From JACQFZ01 sp041485885 (GTDB lineage: Bacteria > Pseudomonadota > Gammaproteobacteria > Acidiferrobacterales > Sulfurifustaceae): a DNA stretch of 64,000 nucleotides. The stretch covers positions 77,111 through 141,110 of the forward strand of contig JBGPKL010000005.1 in assembly GCA_041485885.1 (NCBI GenBank), written 5' to 3'. The notes below the pieces were generated by a model. The model saw only the letters and a list, made by a program, of their open reading frames with translations. It was not told where the DNA came from and did no database searches. Positions 16,517-24,922 of the stretch are shown here, one piece after another. Each line of letters starts with the position of its first letter. Positions within the stretch are counted from its first letter, which is position 1. Position numbers and translations under genes: made by a program.

Positions 16517-17018
16517 CGTCCGACATCCCGCGCTGGGTTTCGTGCTTGCGCTTCATCTTCGGCTCTTCGGGCACATAGTGTTCGAGCACGTAATGCTCGA
16601 TGCAGCGGTACACGTCGGGCGGCATGGGCACGGAGTGCGTGTCATTCCCGGTTTCGCCGTGCGCCAGCGCGTCGATATATTCGGCGGTGATCGAGCGCGG
16701 ACATGGCTCGCCGGTGGATTCCTGGTGACAGTAGATATAAAGACTCGGGTTTTGGCCGATGAGGTTGTAGTAGTAGCTGTCGGCCTCGGATGGACGCAGC
16801 CGCAACACCAACCCGGTCCAGAGATACTGCTCGCCGTCCGGCGCCGACCGTAACACGGTGCGAGCGAGCTTGCCGCGATCCTGCGACGACCCCGCCACGA
16901 CACCGACGACGCGCCAACGCTCGCTGATCCATTTGTTGTCGGTGACCGGCTCACGCGCCGTGATCACCGCCAACGGAATCTGATCCACCACCACGCCGCT
17001 CGTTTCGGAAACCGGCAT
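16509..17018 (-). CDS. DUF3305 protein
   Basis: 169 residues. The IPLAVITAREPVTDNKWISE opening, WRVVGVV and LVLRLRPSEADSYYYNL are characteristic of DUF3305, whose genes pair with DUF3306 and lie near fdhD and formate dehydrogenase. No membrane segment. Biochemical role unknown. First gene of an operon with DUF3306 and the polyferredoxin; a strong sigma-54 promoter sits 28 bases before the start (TSS near 17046). Confidence 0.86.
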   Translation of the reverse strand: MPVSETSGVVVDQIPLAVITAREPVTDNKWISERWRVVGVVAGSSQDRGKLARTVLRSAPDGEQYLWTGLVLRLRPSEADSYYYNLIGQNPSLYIYCHQESTGEPCPRSITAEYIDALAHGETGNDTHSVPMPPDVYRCIEHYVLEHYVPEEPKMKRKHETQRGMSDDE

Positions 17019-17057
17019 ATCGGTTATGGTCTGTAGAGCTGAAGTCGCCCTAAGGAG

Positions 17058-17072
17058 GCAAAGAGCATACCA
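17058..17072 (-). promoter_or_regulatory. Sigma-54 promoter of DUF3305-DUF3306-polyferredoxin
   Basis: Minus-strand TGGTATGCTCTTTGC: GG and GC are 10 bases apart and it fits TGGYAYG-N4-TTGC very well. Predicted start near 17046. The shared palindrome at 17158-17170 lies about 118 bp upstream. Confidence 0.75.
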
Positions 17073-17157
17073 GTCCCCGAGTTCCGAAAACTACCTCGAT
17101 AAATGAATTTCCCGCTCAAGCAGAGCAAGCTACTGGTACAAAAAAACACATCGACGC

Positions 17158-17170
17158 TGACCATGGGTCA
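17158..17170. promoter_or_regulatory. Candidate shared activator site between DUF3305 and fdhD
   Basis: Perfect palindrome TGACC-ATG-GGTCA, fitting GAC-N5-GTC. It lies about 118 bp upstream of the DUF3305 sigma-54 start and about 127 bp upstream of the fdhD one, so one site could serve both divergent promoters. The rest of 17019-17367 carries the two promoters, another GACA-N3-TGTC at 17253-17263 and no gene. Confidence 0.5.
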
Positions 17171-17252
17171 TTTTGACTCAACCGTTTGCGATCCGCTTCC
17201 CTTCTCGATCGCTCGTTTCGCGTGGTTACAGCGGACTTTTTTCGATCGAAGA

Positions 17253-17263
17253 GACACCGTGTC
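17253..17263. promoter_or_regulatory. Second GACA-N3-TGTC palindrome, next to the fdhD promoter
   Basis: GACA-CCG-TGTC, the same pattern as the site upstream of torD. It ends three bases before the GG of the fdhD sigma-54 promoter, so it could act as a repressor site rather than an enhancer, or be chance. Confidence 0.35.
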
Positions 17264-17264
17264 G

Positions 17265-17280
17265 CGGTATGTTTCTTGCT
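17265..17280 (+). promoter_or_regulatory. Sigma-54 promoter of fdhD
   Basis: CGGTATGTTTCTTGCT: GG and GC 10 bases apart, with TTGCT at -12. Predicted start near 17291, leaving a leader of about 77 bases to the first in-frame start codon of fdhD. Confidence 0.65.
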
Positions 17281-17367
17281 GTCCACCGCTCGCGCATCCG
17301 GAACTACGTCCGACAGAATCGTGCAGACCATTGTCTCGCAACATATGAACCTCTCCGGCGACCAAGC

Positions 17368-18237
17368 GTGAGCACCGCGCGCTACGCACCTATCATGTCG
17401 CACGCCGGACTGGCGCCGACCCACGCCGTCGTCGCCACGGACGAGTACGGCGCGCGTCGTGATTTGCACATAGCCGGCGAGCGCCCGCTCACGCTCTACA
17501 TCGACAAAAAAGAAATCGTCACGCTCATGACGCTCGGCACGCAGCCCGAGGCGCTCGCGCTCGGTTACCTGCGCAATCAAAGTCTGATCGAACGGCTGGA
17601 GGAAATTAAAGCGGTGCAGGCCGATTGGGACGCCGAATCGGTCGTGGTCACGACACACCACGGCGTCACCGGACTCGACGCGCGCACGGCGCATCGTACC
17701 GTCACGAGCGGGTGCGGACAGGGCACGGTGTTCGGCAACATCATGGACAAACTCGAGCGCGTGCGATTGGCGCCCGTGCAACTTCACCAGTCGGCGATCT
17801 ACGGCCTGCTACGCACGCTCGGGAGTTACAACGAAATTTACCGTTCGGCCGGCGCGGTGCATGGCTGCGCGCTCTGTCGCGGAACCGATGTGCTCATGTT
17901 CGTCGAAGACGTGGGGCGTCACAACGCCGCTGACGCGATCTCGGGGCACATGTGGCTCGAAGGCTCCGACGGCAGCGACAAAATTTTCTACACTACCGGC
18001 CGCCTGACGTCGGAAATGGTCATCAAAGTCGCGCAGATGCGCATCCCGGTGCTGTTGTCGCGCTCGGGCATCACGCAAATGGGGCTCGATCTCGCGCGCA
18101 AGCTCGGCGTGACGATGATCGCGCGCGCCAAAGGCGCGCACTTTCTCGTCTACCACGGCGCGTCCAACATCGTCTTCGACGCGCGGCCGCCGGTGCGCCC
18201 GGGCGAGCGCGAATCGGCACACGAGGAATCCGCGTGA
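17368..18237 (+). CDS. fdhD: Formate dehydrogenase sulfurtransferase FdhD
   Basis: 289 residues from GTG at 17368; an ATG at 17395 (MSHAGLAP) is an alternative, and both lack a clear ribosome-binding site. FdhD transfers sulfur from IscS to the molybdenum cofactor of formate dehydrogenase. Seen here: ERPLTLYIDKKEIVTLM, the conserved cysteine region TSGCGQGT, GCALC, EDVGRHNAADA (D-V-G-R-H-N-A-D motif), and SEMVIKVAQMRIPVLLSRSG. It has only the first of the two cysteines of the E. coli GCGVC loop. The stop overlaps the start of the next gene (GTGA). Confidence 0.94.
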   Translation: MSTARYAPIMSHAGLAPTHAVVATDEYGARRDLHIAGERPLTLYIDKKEIVTLMTLGTQPEALALGYLRNQSLIERLEEIKAVQADWDAESVVVTTHHGVTGLDARTAHRTVTSGCGQGTVFGNIMDKLERVRLAPVQLHQSAIYGLLRTLGSYNEIYRSAGAVHGCALCRGTDVLMFVEDVGRHNAADAISGHMWLEGSDGSDKIFYTTGRLTSEMVIKVAQMRIPVLLSRSGITQMGLDLARKLGVTMIARAKGAHFLVYHGASNIVFDARPPVRPGERESAHEESA

Positions 18238-19193
18238 CGACGCCGATCGTCACCGAGCCTCCTTCGACGGCGTCACCCGCGGCCATCGCGCCAGCGACGC
18301 TCAATGCACCCACCCGCTTCATGAGCGTGAAGCAAGTCGCCGACTATCTCGACGTCCACGAGAAAAAAGTTTACGCGCTCGCCGCCGAAGGCGTAATTCC
18401 GGCGACTAAAGTCACCGGCAAATGGCTGTTCCCGCGCGAGCTGGTCGATCAGTGGCTGCTCGAATCGGCGCACGGCGGCGTGCTCACCGATCGTCTGGTG
18501 ATCGCCGGCAGCGACGATCCGCTGCTGTTCCGCGCCATCATGCAACTCGCGAACGAGATTCAAGGCCGCGGCCTCGTAACGTACACCAGCACCGGCACGC
18601 AGCTCGGCTTGGGCTTGCTCGCGCGCCATCGCGCGGACGTGTGCGGCATTCATTGGGGGCCGGCGAAAGAGAGCGAGCATCGCCACCTCGCGGTGATACG
18701 CCAATACCCACGGCATCGCGAGTGGGTGGTGCAACGCGCGTTTTATCGCGAGCAAGGCTTGATCGTCGCACCGGGCGCGGGCGCGGACGGCGATCTGCGC
18801 GCGCTGTTCGAGCCGCGCGTGCGCTGGGCGATGCGCCAGGAAGGCGCCGGCTCGCAACGATTCTTGCGCGAAACACTGGTGCATCACGGCGTCGATGCGT
18901 CATCGTTGCGCGTCACGACGCAAGCCTACTCCGAGCGGGAGGCGGCCTCGTTCGTGGCGATGGGTCAAGCCGACGTGGCGCCGGGCGCGCGCGCCGCGGC
19001 GGCCGAGTTCGGGCTCGAATTCGTCTCCATCGGATGGGAGGCGTACGACCTCGTGCTCTACCGCGGCATTTATTTTCGCACGCTGTTCCAGAAATTCTTC
19101 GAACAACTGAAAGGCCCCGAATGCCAGCGCTGGGCGCGGCTCTTGGGTGGCTACGATTTCGCCGACGCGGGCAAATTGATCTGGAGCGGTTAG
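18234..19193 (+). CDS. HTH (excisionase-type) plus substrate-binding-domain regulator
   Basis: 319 residues from the GTG overlapping the fdhD stop, preceded by GAGGA. The N-terminal MSVKQVADYLDVHEKKVYAL and VTGKWLFPRELVDQWL form a MerR/excisionase-like DNA-binding domain. The rest (from LVIAGSDDPLLFRAIMQLA) is a periplasmic-binding-protein fold without signal peptide, related to molybdate/tungstate-type one-component regulators, with an AYSEREAASFVAMGQADV segment. Coupled to fdhD, it may sense molybdate or an intermediate of cofactor supply (inference). Its TAG stop is the first codon of a family-1 repeat. Confidence 0.82.
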   Translation: MTTPIVTEPPSTASPAAIAPATLNAPTRFMSVKQVADYLDVHEKKVYALAAEGVIPATKVTGKWLFPRELVDQWLLESAHGGVLTDRLVIAGSDDPLLFRAIMQLANEIQGRGLVTYTSTGTQLGLGLLARHRADVCGIHWGPAKESEHRHLAVIRQYPRHREWVVQRAFYREQGLIVAPGAGADGDLRALFEPRVRWAMRQEGAGSQRFLRETLVHHGVDASSLRVTTQAYSEREAASFVAMGQADVAPGARAAAAEFGLEFVSIGWEAYDLVLYRGIYFRTLFQKFFEQLKGPECQRWARLLGGYDFADAGKLIWSG

Positions 19194-19377
19194 CGAAACT
19201 CTGATTAATTCACGTGTCCCCTCTCCCCTTGCGGGAGAGGTCGCTCTTGCGCATCCTGCGCTCGCGACATTCGTACGTCCATGTACAGCAGGACAGGGAG
19301 AGGGGAGAATTTATGGTCACCCCTCTCCCCCACCCCTCTCCCGCAAGGGGAGAGGGTATTGATCAGAGGTTCCGTAG
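19191..19377. repeat. Family-1 inverted-repeat element, copy C
   Basis: Starts TAGCGAAACTCTGATTAATT on the stop codon of the preceding gene and ends TATTGATCAGAGGTTCCGTA. Inside are several CCCTCTCC / GGAGAGGG hairpin arms. About 187 bp, one of the longer copies. It fills most of the gap to the DUF1289 gene. Confidence 0.75.
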
Positions 19378-19427
19378 CGCCGCCCGACGCGAGTAGGGCG
19401 TCTGTTTCATCCCGTTCATCCAGCGTT

Positions 19428-19628
19428 TTAGGTCGGCGGGATTCTGACCATCGTCACCAGTTCGCCCATCACGCGACGTCGCTCGCCGAGCGCCTCGATG
19501 AGCCGCGCGCGTTCCGCATCGCTCATCTCCGGCCAGCGCGCGATTTCATCGAGCGTACGGAAACATCCAGCACAAACGCCGTGCGTCTCGTTCATGCGAC
19601 AAACGTCAATGCACGGCGATGCGATCAT
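19428..19628 (-). CDS. DUF1289 small Cys-rich protein
   Basis: 66 residues. The pattern SPCIDVCRMNETHGVCAGCF then RTLDEIARWPEMSDAER is diagnostic of DUF1289, whose four cysteines probably bind metal. Function unknown in general; these genes are widespread in proteobacteria. It follows icmF by 42 bp on the same strand. Confidence 0.9.
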   Translation of the reverse strand: MIASPCIDVCRMNETHGVCAGCFRTLDEIARWPEMSDAERARLIEALGERRRVMGELVTMVRIPPT

Positions 19629-19670
19629 CCCGCCCCGGCGCCTCGCCGCCCTTCAGCCGGCACAACCCGC

Positions 19671-22600
19671 TCACATATTTCTCCGATACTGGCCGCCGAC
19701 TTCGAACAGCGCGTTGGTGATCTGTCCGAGCGAGCAGCAGCGTACCGCGTCCATCAATACCGCGAAGACGTTGTCGTTGTCGATGACGGCGCGCTGCAAG
19801 CGTTCCAGCATCGCCGGCGCTTCGTGCGCGTTACGCTTGTGAAATTCGCGCAAGCGCTTCAACTGCGATTGCTTTTCCGCTTCCGTCGAGCGCGCCAGCT
19901 CCAACTTCTCCGATACCGCATCGCCGGCCGGATTGCGGAAGGTATTGACGCCGACGATCGGGAACTGCCCCGTGTGCTTGAGCGTTTCGTAGTACAACGA
20001 CTCCTCTTGAATCTTGGCGCGCTGATAGCCGAGCTCCATCGCGCCGAGTACGCCGCCGCGCTCGGCCAAGCGCTCGAACTCGCTTAGCACCGCCTCTTCC
20101 ACCAGCTCGGTCAGCTCCTCGACGATGAAGCTGCCCTGGTTCGGGTTTTCGTTCTTCGCCAGCCCCCATTCGCGGTTGATGATGAGCTGGATCGCGATCG
20201 CGCGGCGCACCGACTCGCCGGTCGGCGTCGTGATCGCTTCGTCGTAGGCATTCGTGTGCAAACTGTTGCAGTTGTCGTAGATCGCGATCAGCGCTTGCAG
20301 CGTCGTGCGGATGTCGTTGAACGCGATTTCCTGCGCGTGCAACGAACGCCCCGACGTTTGAACGTGATATTTCAGTTTCTGACTACGCCCGTTGGCGCCG
20401 TATTTCTCGCGCAGCGCGATCGCCCAGATGCGGCGCGCGACGCGGCCCATCACGGTGTACTCCGGGTCCATGCCGTTGCTGAAGAAAAACGAGAAGTTCG
20501 GCGCGAAGTCATCGATGTGCATGCCGCGCGCGAGATACGCCTCGACGTAGGTAAAACCGTTCGCCAGCGTGAAGGCGAGCTGGGATATCGGATTGGCGCC
20601 CGCCTCCGCGATGTGATATCCGGAAATCGACACCGAATAAAAACTGCGCACCTTGTGCTCGACGAAATACTGCTGGATGTCACCCATCACCTTGAGCGAA
20701 AACTCGGTCGAGAAGATGCAAGTGTTCTGACCCTGATCTTCTTTGAGAATGTCCGCCTGCACGGTGCCGCGCACGTTCTGTAGCACCCACGCTCTGATCT
20801 TCGCCGCTTCCTCGCTCGTCGCATCGCGGGCGTTGTCTTTCTTGAACTTGTGGAGCTCGTGATCGACCGCCGCGTTCAGAAACATCGCGAGAATCGTCGG
20901 CGCCGGGCCGTTGATCGTCATCGATACCGAAGTCGTCGGGTCGCACAGCTCGAAGCCGTCGTAGAGCGCCTTCATGTCGTCGAGCGTCGCGATCGAGACG
21001 CCGGAGTTACCGACCTTGCCGTAAATGTCGGGCCGCGGGTCCGGATCGTTTCCGTAAAGCGTCACCGAGTCGAAGGCGGTGGAGAGCCGCTTCGCCGGTA
21101 TGCCTTCGGACAATAATTTAAAACGCCGATTGGTGCGAAACGCATCGCCTTCGCCCGCGAACATTCGTGTCGGGTCCTCGTTCTCCCGCTTGAACGCGAA
21201 GCTGCCGGCGGTGTACGGAAACGTGCCCGGAAGATTCTCCAGCATCAGCCATTTCAACACTTCGCCTTGATCTTCATACCGAGGCAACGCGACTTTGCGA
21301 ATGAGCGTACCGGAAAGGGATTTGACCGTGAGCTTGGTGCGGATCTCTTCGTCGCGCACCTTGACGACGTGTTCATCGCCGCCGTAAGCGCGCTGCACGT
21401 CGGGCCAGGTTGCCAGCAGGTGCTTGGCGTCCGGGTCCAGCCGCTGTTCGCGCTCCGCCGCCAAACGCTCGAGCGCTTGTGCCTCGTTCTCCGCGCCGCC
21501 GGAAGCCCGAAGCAACATCTGCGTGGCGGCACGCAATTGCTGAATCTCGCGCGCGAGCTGCGCCTGCGTTTGCACGCGCCGCTTGTAACCGCGCACGGTA
21601 TCGGCGATCTCGGCGAGATACCGCGCGCGAGCCGGCGGCACGATTGCCTCCTGGCTCGTCGAATGACGCGTCGCAACCGGCGGCAACTTGCCCGCTATTG
21701 CCTTGAGGCCAAGCTCCACTAGTTTCGGTAGCAACGCTTGATAGAGCGCGGTGACACCGTCGTCGTTGAAGCGCGACGCTTGCGTGCCGAACACCGGCAT
21801 TTTCTCGGGCGGCGTGCCCCATGATTCCTTGTTGCGCTGCATCTGCTTCGCGACGTCGCGCAGCGCGTCTTGCGCGCCCTTGCGGTCGAATTTATTGATC
21901 GCCACGAAATCGGCCAGATCGAGCATGTCGATTTTTTCCAACTGGCTCGCGGCGCCGTACTCCGGCGTCATGAGATAGAGACTGGTATCGACGTGCGGCA
22001 CGATCGCCGCATCGCCCTGCCCGATCCCGGACGTCTCGACGAGGATCAAGTCGAAGCCGGCGACCTTGCAGGCGGCGATGACGTCGGGCAGCGCCTTGGA
22101 AATCTCCGAGCGCGTATCTCGCGTCGCAAACGATCGCATGAAAATATTCGGGTGATCGATCGCGTTCATTCGAATGCGATCGCCCAAGAGCGCCCCGCCG
22201 GTCTTGCGGCGCGACGGATCGATCGAAATCACCGCGATCTTGAGCCGGTCGTTCTGATCGAGCCGCAAGCGGCGGATCAGCTCGTCGGTGAGCGAGCTTT
22301 TGCCGGCGCCGCCGGTACCGGTGATGCCGAGCGTCGGTACACGCTTCGTCGTCGCGCGCTGGTACAGCGCCCGCTTTGCCGCTTCGTCGATCCGCTCGCT
22401 TTCCAACGCAGTGAGCAACTGCGCCAATTGCCGGCGGTCGCCCGCTACGACGCCGTCGAGCCCGGCCGGCGCGTATTGCGTGAGATCGACGTCGCACGTC
22501 GCCATCATGTCGCGAATCATCCCCTGCAACCCGAGGCGCTGACCGTCTTGCGGGCTATAAATGCGCGTCATCCCGTAAGCGTGCAGCTCGGCCGCCTCCG

Positions 22601-22940
22601 GCGGAACGATCACTCCGCCGCCGCCGCCGAACACTTTGATATGCGCGCCGCCTTGTTCGCGCAGCAAATCGATCATGTACTTGAAAAACTCGACGTGTCC
22701 GCCCTGATAAGAGCTCACCGCGATGGCATGCACGTCTTCCTGCAGCGCCGCCGCAACGATTTGCGCCACCGAGCGGTTGTGCCCGAGATGAATGACTTCA
22801 ACGCCCGCCGCTTGCAGGATGCGCCGCATGATGTTGATCGACGCATCGTGGCCGTCGAACAACGCCGCGGCCGTGACGAAACGAACTTTGTTCCGCAGCT
22901 TGTACGCGTCGGCCTTCTTTTCCGTGCTGAGATCGGTCAT
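19671..22940 (-). CDS. icmF: Fused isobutyryl-CoA mutase with G-protein chaperone (IcmF)
   Basis: 1089 residues in three parts. An N-terminal B12-binding domain has D29-G-H31-D-A in LFDGHDASINIMRRIL and a GGGGVIVP loop. A MeaI-type P-loop GTPase has Walker A GTGGAGKSS at about 207-216 and NKFD at the G4 position. The C-terminal mutase barrel (from about 530) has STAFDSVTLYGNDPDPRPD and YHIAEAGANP. It interconverts isobutyryl-CoA and n-butyryl-CoA with adenosylcobalamin, and the GTPase part protects or reloads the cofactor. Full length for the family. Useful next to the acyl-CoA genes further right, although 3 kb of cassette DNA lies between. Confidence 0.95.
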   Translation of the reverse strand: MTDLSTEKKADAYKLRNKVRFVTAAALFDGHDASINIMRRILQAAGVEVIHLGHNRSVAQIVAAALQEDVHAIAVSSYQGGHVEFFKYMIDLLREQGGAHIKVFGGGGGVIVPPEAAELHAYGMTRIYSPQDGQRLGLQGMIRDMMATCDVDLTQYAPAGLDGVVAGDRRQLAQLLTALESERIDEAAKRALYQRATTKRVPTLGITGTGGAGKSSLTDELIRRLRLDQNDRLKIAVISIDPSRRKTGGALLGDRIRMNAIDHPNIFMRSFATRDTRSEISKALPDVIAACKVAGFDLILVETSGIGQGDAAIVPHVDTSLYLMTPEYGAASQLEKIDMLDLADFVAINKFDRKGAQDALRDVAKQMQRNKESWGTPPEKMPVFGTQASRFNDDGVTALYQALLPKLVELGLKAIAGKLPPVATRHSTSQEAIVPPARARYLAEIADTVRGYKRRVQTQAQLAREIQQLRAATQMLLRASGGAENEAQALERLAAEREQRLDPDAKHLLATWPDVQRAYGGDEHVVKVRDEEIRTKLTVKSLSGTLIRKVALPRYEDQGEVLKWLMLENLPGTFPYTAGSFAFKRENEDPTRMFAGEGDAFRTNRRFKLLSEGIPAKRLSTAFDSVTLYGNDPDPRPDIYGKVGNSGVSIATLDDMKALYDGFELCDPTTSVSMTINGPAPTILAMFLNAAVDHELHKFKKDNARDATSEEAAKIRAWVLQNVRGTVQADILKEDQGQNTCIFSTEFSLKVMGDIQQYFVEHKVRSFYSVSISGYHIAEAGANPISQLAFTLANGFTYVEAYLARGMHIDDFAPNFSFFFSNGMDPEYTVMGRVARRIWAIALREKYGANGRSQKLKYHVQTSGRSLHAQEIAFNDIRTTLQALIAIYDNCNSLHTNAYDEAITTPTGESVRRAIAIQLIINREWGLAKNENPNQGSFIVEELTELVEEAVLSEFERLAERGGVLGAMELGYQRAKIQEESLYYETLKHTGQFPIVGVNTFRNPAGDAVSEKLELARSTEAEKQSQLKRLREFHKRNAHEAPAMLERLQRAVIDNDNVFAVLMDAVRCCSLGQITNALFEVGGQYRRNM

Positions 22941-23001
22941 TGAATAAGTGCTATGACGTGAGCCTCACGACGTTGAGGATGCCTCTTAAGTGTAGGTAAG
23001 G

Positions 23002-23156
23002 GTAGGATGGGTAAAGCGAAGCGTAACTCATCAGGCTAGTTCATCAGAAGCCGCCGTAATGAAGGTCCGTCGAGTATTCGCTTGCGGACGGCAAATCGGT
23101 CATGCTCGTCGGTTCCGTCTATTGTGATGGGTTGCGCTTCGCTCCACCCATCCTAC
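23002..23156. repeat. Family-2 inverted-repeat element, left copy
   Basis: 155 bp with long inverted ends: GTAGGATGGGTAAAGCGAAG at the left and the inverse (CGCTCCACCCATCCTAC) at the right. Its right end lies directly against a truncated attC site. A second copy at 25738-25888 lies on the other side of the cassette cluster. Confidence 0.85.
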
Positions 23157-23205
23157 TCGTGCTCACCGGCGCGCTTCAGCGCGTCCGGTGCAGCTAAAGT
23201 TAGGG
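23157..23205 (-). other. attC-like site after cassette A, truncated by a family-2 element
   Basis: Minus strand: CCCTAAC, then a stem GCTGCACCGGACGCGC paired with GCGCGCCGGTGAGC, closed by TGAA. Extra G and A bases on one arm are the extrahelical bases typical of attC. The other core site (GTTRRRY) is missing and replaced by the family-2 element. Confidence 0.6.
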
Positions 23206-23206
23206 T

Positions 23207-23623
23207 TCACGGCTTCTTCTTTGTGAACCATGATTTCATACGTTTCCATAGCGCAGGCAAATTGACCCCAATTCCATAAATGTTCGGTTCCAGTTTGAAA
23301 ACGCTCGGATGGGATTCGTTGGCCGTCCCTCCGGACACCTTTGCTTCAGGTGTTGAAGCGAGATCGTGTTTGAGTTCTTCGATCGCCATTTCGACTTGGT
23401 TCAACATGTTCCGAAATGCGGGCGCGGCTGTGTAATTGGATACGTTGAGACTGACGATCTGCAAGTAGTGAAGAAATGGCTCGTGATATTGCGGATTGAA
23501 TCTCAACAGTGGCGCAACTCGATTAGCCCAACTCAGGCCGGCTTCTTGAGACGGGAAGCCGGAAATAACTTCAGGCATCCGGAACAGTTCCTCAAGCCTG
23601 GCCAGTGTTTCTTTCTTCTCCAT
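23207..23623 (-). CDS. Cassette A: hypothetical protein
   Basis: 138 residues, mostly helical, from MEKKETLARLEELF to a basic tail WFTKKKP. No known domain recognised, no signal peptide. A possible amphipathic C-terminal segment (NLPALWKRMKSWFTKK) might touch membranes. Codon use and base composition are visibly more AT-rich than neighbouring chromosomal genes. It fills the space between two attC-like sites, as a single-gene cassette should. Confidence 0.7.
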   Translation of the reverse strand: MEKKETLARLEELFRMPEVISGFPSQEAGLSWANRVAPLLRFNPQYHEPFLHYLQIVSLNVSNYTAAPAFRNMLNQVEMAIEELKHDLASTPEAKVSGGTANESHPSVFKLEPNIYGIGVNLPALWKRMKSWFTKKKP

Positions 23624-23637
23624 TGTCCGTTCGTGAA

Positions 23638-23724
23638 CCCTAACGTTTTGTTGTGCGGCGGGCCGCCACGATGGTTAATTGTGGCACGGCGCTTTCGGCC
23701 CGTCCGCACCAACTAAAGTTATGC
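23638..23724 (-). other. attC-like site after cassette B
   Basis: Minus strand: R'' GCATAAC and R' GTTAGGG about 80 bp apart, enclosing a stem in which GTTGGTGCGGACGGGCC pairs with GGCCCGCCGCACAAC; the unpaired G and A on one arm behave as extrahelical bases. The stop codon of gene B lies inside R''. Confidence 0.7.
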
Positions 23725-24208
23725 CCCGGTGAGATAAGGGTGGAATAGTGTTTTAAGTTCACGGTTTTCGCTCGCAAACCATTCGACAAGGCTCTCGACG
23801 TTCTCTTCGGCGGTGGCGTATTTGCGATCGACGGGCTCGTTTTGACCTCCGGCTATTCGGTCGATAAGCCGTTGCATGTTCCAGGCGTTGGAAATGAGCT
23901 CTTTCACCTTGGCTTCCACATCGGGCATGTCGACCGTGTTGCTCGATCTCCCATTTGAATGTCTCTATTCGAGCTACAACGTCGCGCGCTTTGTTCACCG
24001 CGCCCATGTGGTACAGCGTCCAATACGTTGAGCAGTAGTGGGAAAACTGAAACATCGCTTGAAACACTGCCAGACGGAGAGGTCTGCGACTCTCATGCAC
24101 GGTGATTTTGTTCGCCTTTGCTGCGACATCTCGCGCGCCGCGAGCATAGAAAGCCGCGAGGCCGGCGATCAAGAGCGCAGCTATCGCGAGAAGATCACTG
24201 GGCGACAT
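23719..24208 (-). pseudogene. Cassette B: hypothetical membrane-anchored protein, frameshifted
   Basis: The first part (from ATG at 24208) reads MSPSDLLAIAALLIAGLAAF, a membrane anchor, then a helical region to FKWEIEQH. After that, near 23930-23950, sense continues in another frame: VDMPDVEAKVKELISNAW to the stop at 23719, with LVEWFASENRELKTLFHPYL at the end. A single-base change would join both into about 160 residues. The original frame runs on as arginine-rich nonsense. Function unknown; could also be a sequencing error. Confidence 0.6.
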
Positions 24209-24224
24209 GGCACGACATCAAGGG

Positions 24225-24297
24225 GCATAAACGTCGGAGTTCACTCGCGCGCGTAGGCGGCAGGCCGTAGCGCGTCGGGTGCAACGACAGGTTAGGC
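24225..24297 (-). other. attC-like site after cassette C
   Basis: Minus strand: consensus R'' GCCTAAC at the stop codon of gene C and a degenerate R' GTTTATG. In between, GTCGTTGCACCCGACGCG faces CGCGCGCGAGTGAACTCCGAC as an imperfect stem. 73 bp. Confidence 0.6.
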
Positions 24298-24912
24298 GCA
24301 AACCTTGAGTCGATAAAACTCATAGTAGCGACTTAATACAGCGAAAGTGTCTTCGACCAGAGCATACACTTCCGAAACGCCGGCAGCCGTTATCTTGCTC
24401 TCGTCCTGAGGTGACCGCGGGTAAAGTACGTACGTGCTCTCAGTTCGTGTAGGTCGCAAAATCTCGCCGGAAAGAGGTGCAGTGCCTGGGTCGTTTAGCC
24501 TGACCTCAAGACCGTCAGGTGGGCGATCGAGCGTCTGGTCCGTCATTTGCCAGCGGCTGTCTACGATGAAATGCCTGCCAGGTATGCCGGCAATCTCGAC
24601 GTTATCGGGAACGTCAAAGTGGTGCCGATCGTGAACCGTGATGAAGACCTGCTCACCATGTTGATCTTGGTTCCTCAGGTACTTCAGCAGTTCGGTCCGC
24701 GGTGTCCATCCGTCGAAGGATGCAGCTTTCCATTCGCGGTTAGTCCGCTTGCTGATGTCCTTGCGCATTGCAGATGTCAGGCGCTGACTCAGCTCAACAT
24801 AGCGCGAGAGGGCACGGCGAACCTCTTTCGGCGATGGACGCGCAGCCTCAAGCGCCCGAACAGCGTCGCGTAGGTCAACATACACAAGATCGACGTCAGA
24901 GGGCGTAGTCAA
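24292..24912 (-). CDS. Cassette C: hypothetical protein
   Basis: 206 residues, soluble. The N-terminal half is helical (VYVDLRDAVRALEAARPSPK) and the middle part is beta-rich with a histidine-rich VFITVHDRHHFDVPD. No family recognised. It starts 11 bp from one attC-like site and its stop falls in the next, so it fits a one-gene integron cassette of about 0.7 kb. Composition is more AT-rich than the surrounding chromosome. Confidence 0.72.
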   Translation of the reverse strand: MTTPSDVDLVYVDLRDAVRALEAARPSPKEVRRALSRYVELSQRLTSAMRKDISKRTNREWKAASFDGWTPRTELLKYLRNQDQHGEQVFITVHDRHHFDVPDNVEIAGIPGRHFIVDSRWQMTDQTLDRPPDGLEVRLNDPGTAPLSGEILRPTRTESTYVLYPRSPQDESKITAAGVSEVYALVEDTFAVLSRYYEFYRLKVCA

Positions 24913-24922
24913 GAAATTTAGC

